Source of the DNA: Streptomyces rhizoryzae | GTDB lineage: Bacteria > Actinomycetota > Actinomycetes > Streptomycetales > Streptomycetaceae | DNA: 64,000 nt | Direction: 5' to 3' | Assembly (NCBI RefSeq): GCF_023155275.1 | Contig: NZ_JALMUV010000038.1 | Coordinates: forward strand, 1-64,000 | Shown: positions 59,224 to 64,000 of the stretch, one piece after another | How the letters are laid out: the number at the start of each line of letters is the position of its first letter | Numbering within the stretch: the first letter of the stretch is position 1 | The notes under the pieces: generated by a model | Told to the model about the DNA's origin: nothing | The model's database searches: none | The model's input: only the letters and a program-made list of their open reading frames with translations | Program-made: the position numbers and the translations under genes

Positions 59224-60153
59224 TCACGAAGTGCCGTGCCCGGAAGGCCGGAGCCCGGCAGTCGCCGGCAGTGGTTCGACGGCGTCGCTCGCGGCCCTGA
59301 CGAAGGCGCGGACCCGCTCCGTGGTGTTCCCCGCCGACCAGATCAGTCCCCGTTCGATCGGCGGGGCGTCGTGGAGGGGCACGTAGGCGAGGTCGGGGCG
59401 GGGGTAGTACTGGCGGGCGTGCTCGCCGACGGGGAGGACGCCTCTGCCCATGGCGACCAGGGTGAGCAGCTCGGAGAACGAGCCGCCGACGGGCCCCTTG
59501 GGGACGGGCCGGCCCGAGGGGGTGTGGTCCGGGGTGCGGTCCCGCTTGAAGCCGACGGAGGTGACGTCCGGGTACTGCACCACGGGGTGGTCGGCGAGGA
59601 CTTCGAGCGATACCGAGCGCGCCCCGGCCAGCGGGTGGCCGGCCGCCACCGCGAGCACCCTGTTCTCCCTCAGGAGCACCGGCCCGCGGGCCATACCGTC
59701 GAAGGGGAAGGAGGCCAGCAGGATGTCGATCGAGCCGTCCCGCAGGCTCGCCCGGGAGTTGGCCAACTGCACCTCCCGCACCTCGACGCGGCAGTCGGGG
59801 TGGCGTTCGGTGAACAGGCCGACCGCTCTGAGCAGTACGGGTGCCGTCCACTCCCCGAGGAAGGCCACCCGCAGCTCTCCCGTGACGCCGCGGTGGGCGT
59901 CGGCCGCCCTGCGCAGCGCCTCGTCCATCGCGGCGGCCAGCGGCGCCAGGTCCTCCGCCAGCTGCCGTCCGACCTCGGTGAGCCGGACCGTACGGCTGGT
60001 GCGCTCGAACAGCGCCCCGCCGACCCGGCGCTCCACCTTCTTGATCAGCTGGCTGACCCGCCCGGTGGTGATCCCCAACCGCTCGGCGGTCCGGCCGAAG
60101 TGCAGTTCGGCGGCGAGGGTCAGGAACGTCTCGGTCTCCAACCGCTCCAGCAT
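59224..60153 (-). CDS. LysR-family regulator
   Basis: 309 residues from ATG at 60153. The HTH is METFLTLAAELHFGRTAERL-like (ETETFLTLAAELHFGRTAERLGITTGRVSQLIKKVERRVGGALFERTSRTVRLTEVG). The effector domain contains LRVAFLGEWTAPVLLRAVGLFTERHPDCRVEVRE and VLAVAAGHPLAG. It is divergent from a VOC/glyoxalase-family gene across a textbook TTGA-N7-TCAA site, so it probably controls that gene. Confidence 0.9.
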   Translation of the reverse strand: MLERLETETFLTLAAELHFGRTAERLGITTGRVSQLIKKVERRVGGALFERTSRTVRLTEVGRQLAEDLAPLAAAMDEALRRAADAHRGVTGELRVAFLGEWTAPVLLRAVGLFTERHPDCRVEVREVQLANSRASLRDGSIDILLASFPFDGMARGPVLLRENRVLAVAAGHPLAGARSVSLEVLADHPVVQYPDVTSVGFKRDRTPDHTPSGRPVPKGPVGGSFSELLTLVAMGRGVLPVGEHARQYYPRPDLAYVPLHDAPPIERGLIWSAGNTTERVRAFVRAASDAVEPLPATAGLRPSGHGTS

Positions 60154-60177
60154 GCCGGCCCTGCCCCACTCCCTCAG

Positions 60178-60196
60178 CGTTGAATGTGACTCAACG
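60178..60196. promoter_or_regulatory. Candidate LysR box CGTTGA-N7-TCAACG
   Basis: Six-base arms around ATGTGAC, 25 bases upstream of the LysR start and 150 before the VOC gene. It satisfies the T-N11-A rule for LysR-type regulators. Confidence 0.65.
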
Positions 60197-60345
60197 ATCG
60201 TATCGCGAAGGTGTCTTGATGGCGCCCGCCCGGTGGCCGAGGCTGGGAGGTGTCGCAGTCGGCGCCGGGCCCTCCGAACGGGGCGAGGCCCGGCTCCGCC
60301 GCACCACACCTACCGGCCCGCCCTCACCCTCGCTCTGGAGAAGAA

Positions 60346-60765
60346 GTGACCACTGTGCGCGTCAAGGCATTCGACCACCTGGTTCTCAACGTCGCGGACG
60401 TGGAACGGTCGCTGGAGTTCTACACCGGGCTGCTCGGCCTGGAGCCGGTACGCGTCACCGAGTGGCGGGCCGGCGAGGTCCCGTTCCCGTCGGTGCGGGT
60501 CACGCCGGAGACCATCATCGACCTGTTCAGCCGGCCCCGCAGCGAATCCAACGTCGATCACATATGCCTCACCGTGGAACCGCTGGACTGGGACGAGGTC
60601 ATCCGGTCGGGAGTGTTCGCCGTCCTGGAGGGCCCGGTGCAGCGCTTCGGCGCCCGGGGCACCGCCACGTCGGTGTACGTCCAGGACCCGGACGGCAACA
60701 CGGTGGAACTGCGGTGGTACCCGGAGGACGCGCACACCGGTCCGGGCGCCGACCCGGCCGAGTGA
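60346..60765 (+). CDS. VOC-family (glyoxalase/bleomycin-resistance-like) protein
   Basis: 139 residues from GTG with GGAGAAG upstream. FDHLVLNVADVERSLEFYTGLLGLEPVRVTEW is the first beta-alpha-beta-beta-beta unit and VDHICLTVEPLDWDEVI ... TSVYVQDPDGNTVELRWYPED the second. His, His and Glu (in DHLVL, DHICL and TVELR) are the standard metal ligands. Chemistry could be glyoxalase, dioxygenase or drug binding. A LysR gene lies opposite. Confidence 0.88.
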   Translation: MTTVRVKAFDHLVLNVADVERSLEFYTGLLGLEPVRVTEWRAGEVPFPSVRVTPETIIDLFSRPRSESNVDHICLTVEPLDWDEVIRSGVFAVLEGPVQRFGARGTATSVYVQDPDGNTVELRWYPEDAHTGPGADPAE

Positions 60766-60790
60766 ACCAGCCGGGCCCGGACCCCGGCGT

Positions 60791-60810
60791 CCCGCCCCCG
60801 AAAGGGCGGG
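60791..60810. terminator. Bidirectional terminator
   Basis: CCCGCCC-CCGAAA-GGGCGGG, a seven-base-pair G:C stem between the convergent VOC and DoxX genes. Confidence 0.6.
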
Positions 60811-60821
60811 TGCCGCCCCGG

Positions 60822-61400
60822 TCACAGGCTCAACGCGATCGCCGCGGTCACCCCGCCCAAACCGGCGGCGAAGGCAGCTCCGGGCCAGCCGCCCGTGCGC
60901 CAGGGGAAGAACCGGTCCAGGGACAGCCGGCCGGGGCCGATGGCGGCGACGGCCAGGGCGACGACGGCGATGCAGACGCTGTACTCCACACCGCCTTCGG
61001 TGTCCCACAGGCCGTGCGCCGCGGTGACGGTCACCATGGCGTTGATCATGACACCGATGAGGGCGGCGGCCGCGAGCGGTGTGAGGAGGCCGAGGGCCAG
61101 GCCCAGGCCGCCGAGGAGTTCGGAGAGGCCGCCGATCAGGGCGAAGAGTTTGCCCGGATGGTAGCCGAGGGCGGTGAAGCCCTTCGCGGTCTGGGTCAGG
61201 CCCCTGCCACCGAGGATCCCGAAGAGTTTCTGGGAGCCGTGCCCGGCCATCAGCAGCCCGAAGGTCAGCCGGATCAGCAACAGGCCCCAGTCGGAGGCGG
61301 ACGAGGTTGCCGTGGTGGTGGGGCCCCGGGTCGTCGCGGGTGCCCTCGCCGAGGGGGGTGCGGTATGTGCCAAGGGGTGGGTGAGGCGTCTGGTGACCAT
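60822..61400 (-). CDS. DoxX-family membrane protein
   Basis: 192 residues from ATG at 61400. A variable Ala/Thr/Pro-rich N-terminus is followed by four helices: GLLLIRLTFGLLMAGHGSQKLFG, YHPGKLFALIGGLSELLGGLGLALGLLTPLAAAALIGVMINAMVTV, YSVCIAVVALAVAAIGPGRLSLDRFF and AAFAAGLGGVTAAIALSL. The HGxQKLFG and GxxGLLTPLAA patterns define the DoxX/SURF4-like group. Roles in redox or thiosulfate handling are known for some members; here unknown. Confidence 0.88.
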   Translation of the reverse strand: MVTRRLTHPLAHTAPPSARAPATTRGPTTTATSSASDWGLLLIRLTFGLLMAGHGSQKLFGILGGRGLTQTAKGFTALGYHPGKLFALIGGLSELLGGLGLALGLLTPLAAAALIGVMINAMVTVTAAHGLWDTEGGVEYSVCIAVVALAVAAIGPGRLSLDRFFPWRTGGWPGAAFAAGLGGVTAAIALSL

Positions 61401-61608
61401 GGGAGTGCTCCGGTCGTACCCGCCGGACCGGCCCACGGTCGTCGCCCGTCCGCTTCGGCGCCGCGGCACTGGTCGGGTCCTGCTGGCCGTACTCAGTGGG
61501 AGCGCCGGGTGGCGTCGGTGACGTCCGCGGTCGGCAGCTCGGCGTTGTCGCTGTGGGGGTTGCGGGGGACGTAGTGGACGTGGTGGACGGGGTGGAGAGG
61601 GCCGCGCC

Positions 61609-62331
61609 TCACTGCGCGGGTGGGCCCAGCTGCACGCAGCATTCCCCGGGGCGCGGCGCCAGGACGGCCTCCACGCCGCTGACCTCCAGGCCGTCGAGGT
61701 AGCCGGCGAGGAAGGCGTGATTCATGCCGCAGACCAGCTCGGGAGCCTTGGCGGCCAGGGGGTGGAACGGGCAGTTGCGCAGCCGGAGTCGGGTGGGGGT
61801 TTCGCGGACCGGCTCGAAGCCGTGCTGGTCGAGCATCCGCTCGCAGACGCTCAGTCCGCGTTCGGCGCCGAGCCGGCCGGGGCGGGTCTGCTCCCGTTCC
61901 CGCTCGCCCAGTTCGCGGCCGCGCCGGCCGGCGGTGCGCACGGCGGCGTGGGCCGCGGATTCGCCGTCGTCCTCGGTCAGGACGGCTTCCAGCAGGAGGT
62001 CGGCCAGGAGCTCGTGGCGGCGGTCGGGGATGCTGACGTGGATGTGGCTGTCGGTGGTTTCGTAGACCTTGGGCTGACGGCCGACCTTGCGGATCCCGCC
62101 GGGTGGTTCGTACCGGGAGCGCAGCAGGCCGGCGTCCACCAGCTTGTCGAGGTGGAAGGCGGCGAGCTTGCGCGAGATGCCCACGCTGGCGGCGGCCTCG
62201 TCCCGGGTCACGGGGCGACCCTGCCGCCGGATGAACGCGAACATCCGCCGCCGGGAGTCCTCCCCGAGGACACTGACGGACTCGATCGCCGCGTCGCCCG
62301 CGGGAGGCTGCGGCGTGGCGTCAGAGGTCAC
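61609..62331 (-). CDS. HTH regulator with cysteine-rich C-terminal domain
   Basis: 240 residues from GTG at 62331. A winged HTH covers about 20-90 (GEDSRRRMFAFIRRQGRPVTRDEAAASVGISRKLAAFHLDKLVDAGLLRSRYEPPG), ArsR/MarR-like. The C-terminal domain has cysteines at 163, 187, 201, 231 and 232, in CERMLDQHGFEP, RNCPFHPLA, VCGMNH and GECCVQL. That CPFxxxA...VC...CC pattern recalls Fe-S-binding SufR-type repressors, so an iron-sulfur or metal sensor is plausible but unproven. A DUF2231 relic and a DoxX gene are the neighbours. Confidence 0.8.
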   Translation of the reverse strand: MTSDATPQPPAGDAAIESVSVLGEDSRRRMFAFIRRQGRPVTRDEAAASVGISRKLAAFHLDKLVDAGLLRSRYEPPGGIRKVGRQPKVYETTDSHIHVSIPDRRHELLADLLLEAVLTEDDGESAAHAAVRTAGRRGRELGEREREQTRPGRLGAERGLSVCERMLDQHGFEPVRETPTRLRLRNCPFHPLAAKAPELVCGMNHAFLAGYLDGLEVSGVEAVLAPRPGECCVQLGPPAQ

Positions 62332-62869
62332 CTCTCCACGATAACGCGTACGCCGTTGGGTGCAAGGGGCGAATGCTCCATGCCTGTCCGGCCGCGAGCT
62401 GGATGCCTTGACGCCCTTCTCGAATAAGGCCAAGATTTTTTGGTGAAAACCGAGGAGTTTCGACGTCGCCTCGTAGCTCGTCCGGGACCGGGATTTCCTG
62501 GTCCGCGGGGCGAGGTGGCTGATCGCGCTCGGGGTGGTCGGCGCGCCGGCCGCGGCCCTGGTCGGCTTCCTGGACCTCTTCGCCATCCCGCCGGGCCCCC
62601 GGGCGTTCCGCACCGCGCTCGTCCACAGGGCGCTGAACGCACTGGTGACCGGCGCGTACGCGGGCGAAGCATGACCCTGCGCGGCGTCCAGGCCACCGGT
62701 TCCGGCGCGCTCACCTCCACGCTGCTGGGTACGCTGCGCAACGACGCCCGCTCCCGCGGCGCATTCCCGGCCCTGGCCGGCCTCGCCCGATATCACCCTG
62801 CCTGACAGCCACCCCGACAGCCACCCGCGAGGCGCCGCCTCGCCCGGACGGAACGAAAGACACCGCCCC
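62332..62869. other. Gap containing a gene relic
   Basis: About 540 bases between the HTH regulator and the ArsC-like gene. It contains the DUF2231 remnant (62459-62674); the rest has no recognisable gene. Confidence 0.4.
62459..62674 (+). pseudogene. DUF2231-domain membrane protein remnant
   Basis: One frame reads FDVAS, then an in-frame TAG, then LVRDRDFLVRGARWLIALGVVG and PAAALVGFLDLFAIPPGPRAFRTALVHRALNALVTGAYAGEA before TGA. This is the first half of a DUF2231 four-helix membrane protein with a nonsense codon near the start and loss of the second half. Confidence 0.6.
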
Positions 62870-63226
62870 ATGGAAATCTGGATCAACCCCGCCTGCTCCA
62901 AGTGCCAGTCCGCCCTCTCGCTCCTGGACGCCGAACAGGCCGCGTACACGGTGCGGTACTACCTGGAGGAGCCGCCGACCGTGGACGAACTGGACGCCGT
63001 CCTGCGGCGCCTGGCCCTGGAGCCGTGGGACATCACCCGCCTCGGCGAGCCGGCCGCCGGCGAACTGGGCCTGGCGGAGTGGCCCCGCGAGGCCGCCGCC
63101 CGCACCCGCTGGCTGGAAGCGCTCGCCGCCCACCCCGCCCTGATCCAGCGCCCGATCATCACCGCGGACGACGGGACGGCCGTGGTGGGCCGGTCGCCGG
63201 AGGCGGTGCGGTCGATCCTCCCGTAG
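62870..63226 (+). CDS. ArsC/Spx-family arsenate reductase-like protein
   Basis: 118 residues. EIWINPACSKCQSALSLLDA is the ArsC active-site loop with Cys9 as the probable nucleophile and Cys12 forming CxxC. YYLEEPPTVDELDAVLRRLAL, LGLAEWPREAAARTRWLEALAAHPALIQRPIITADDGTAVVGRSPEAV (RPI, the conserved Arg) follow. The fold is that of glutaredoxin-coupled arsenate reductases or YffB-type proteins; the CxxC may allow a thioredoxin-like mechanism. No ars operon is present. Confidence 0.87.
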   Translation: MEIWINPACSKCQSALSLLDAEQAAYTVRYYLEEPPTVDELDAVLRRLALEPWDITRLGEPAAGELGLAEWPREAAARTRWLEALAAHPALIQRPIITADDGTAVVGRSPEAVRSILP

Positions 63227-63272
63227 CGTCCCGCGCGGGCCGTTACGCGCCCTCCTCCTGCGCTGAGCACCA

Positions 63273-63302
63273 CCACCGGGGCCCGGCGCCGGGCCCCGGT
63301 GG
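63273..63302. terminator. Very strong terminator hairpin
   Basis: CCACCGGGGCCCGG-CG-CCGGGCCCCGGTGG: 14 perfect G:C-rich pairs with a two-base turn (in practice a tetraloop), 47 bases after the ArsC-like stop. Confidence 0.8.
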
Positions 63303-63629
63303 CACCGCAGGCGCCCCACGGCTCGGTCCGCCGGGCCCCGGACGAGCCGGGCGAGCGCGCCCGCATCCCTCCCCGCCCAGCCGTTTCCCCTGGTCAGCGA
63401 CGCCCCTTGGACTTTCTGCCGAGGGAGTGGGGGGTCCCTGGTCGGGACAGCGCATTGCGCGCCAGGGGGTGCGGACGGTTTGGATGACCCAGGCCGGGAC
63501 GGCGGATCGCTCCCCGGCGTCGAGAAGGGGGACCTGCCGACAGCGCCGCCGTTCCCCGCCCTTCGCGACCCGGCACGATCCGCACGGCTTCCGGTTCGGA
63601 CACTGGTACGCGAGGAAGCGAAGGACACC

Positions 63630-64000
63630 ATGCTCGACGGCTGCACGCCCTGGCCCGAGGAGTTCGCCCACCGGTACGGGGCGGCCGGGCACTGGCGCGG
63701 CAACACGCTGGACAACCTGCTGCGCGGCTGGGCCGTGGAGTACGGGCCGCGGACCGCGCTCGTCCACGGCGGCACCCGCCTCACCTACGCGAACCTCAAC
63801 CGGCGCGTGGAGCGCATGGCCGCCGGGTTCCGGCTGCGTGGCCTCCGGCCCGGGCAGCGGGTCGTCGTCCAGCTGCCGCCGGTCCCCGAGTTCGTCATCA
63901 CCGTGTTCGCGCTGATGCGCGTCGGCGCGTTCCCCGTGGTGTGCCCGGTCTCGTACCGCGCGCCCGAGATGTCCCACCTGGTACGGATCACCGAGGCTAC
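63630..64000 (+). CDS. Aryl-AMP ligase, 2,3-dihydroxybenzoate/salicylate type, 5' part
   Basis: The first 123 residues of a larger gene that runs off the window. MLDGCTPWPEEFAHRYGAAGHWRGNTLDNLLRGWA is the distinctive N-terminus of DhbE/EntE-type ligases, which activate 2,3-dihydroxybenzoate or salicylate as adenylates for catechol siderophores. RTALVHGGTRLTYANLNRRVERMAAGFRLRGLRPGQRVVVQLPPVPEFVITVFALMRVGAFPV is the adenylating-enzyme start. No iron box was recognised in the 400 bases upstream. It implies siderophore genes to the right. Confidence 0.82.
   Translation, partial: MLDGCTPWPEEFAHRYGAAGHWRGNTLDNLLRGWAVEYGPRTALVHGGTRLTYANLNRRVERMAAGFRLRGLRPGQRVVVQLPPVPEFVITVFALMRVGAFPVVCPVSYRAPEMSHLVRITEA

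Overview
The window is very GC-rich, with dense genes in both directions, GTG/TTG starts, ATGA stop/start overlaps, a SARP regulator, mycothiol-type enzymes, rare TTA codons and a Tap/Tpg-like telomere-protein pair. All of this points to Streptomyces or a close relative, probably the arm of a linear chromosome. No ribosomal or primary-metabolism operon is present. Nearly everything is accessory: regulators, oxidoreductases, transporters, beta-lactamases, insertion elements and gene remnants.

Layout. 1-2.0 kb: start of an IS5-type transposase and a decaying LysR / barrel protein / SDR locus. 2.9-4.7 kb: HxlR regulator, alpha/beta hydrolase and SnoaL-like protein with repeated ACTACTAGT sites. 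4.9-8.7 kb: secreted I36-like protein and a 1022-residue SARP-NB-ARC-TPR activator. 9.2-15.3 kb: phosphotransferase, methyltransferase remnant, two-component system divergent from an ABC exporter, small secreted protein. 15.3-23.9 kb: an AT-richer control region, then a ten-gene co-directional block. Its genes encode an AurF-type diiron N-oxygenase, a stand-alone amino acid:carrier-protein ligase, a carrier protein, a mycothiol-dependent (MDMPI/DinB) enzyme, a MaoC hydratase, an O-methyltransferase, a PIG-L/LmbE amidase, an EamA exporter, a PPC-domain protein and an FAD/NAD(P) oxidoreductase. This looks like a small biosynthetic cluster with no NRPS or PKS module, and it is the best candidate for an undescribed system. 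A PhyH dioxygenase faces it.

24.9-27.6 kb: a Ser/Thr protein kinase fused to an MFS-type membrane domain, then initiator tRNA-Met. 27.7-37.4 kb: LysR/YeiH, cupin, LysE exporter with a PLP lyase and its LysR, quinone oxidoreductase/TetR and MarR/P450 pairs, most separated by palindromic operator candidates. 37.5-39.8 kb: Tap/Tpg-like pair. 40.0-44.3 kb: SDR, flavodoxin-type reductase, DUF6230/DUF6114 pair and a secreted protein. 44.4-46.1 kb: a complete-ended IS630-type element with a dead transposase and an acetyltransferase passenger, inserted in the stop codon of a second acetyltransferase gene. 46.9-50.6 kb: a broken beta-lactamase copy, an intact class A beta-lactamase and the divergent blaA-blaB regulators. 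50.8-63.2 kb: hydrolases, SDRs, methyltransferase, FAD monooxygenase, VOC and DoxX proteins, a cysteine-rich HTH regulator and several remnants. At 63.6 kb a catechol-siderophore-type aryl-AMP ligase runs off the right edge.

All functional calls rest on reading motifs and family resemblance by eye; no database search was run. Starts were chosen by ribosome-binding sites, overlaps and family length.
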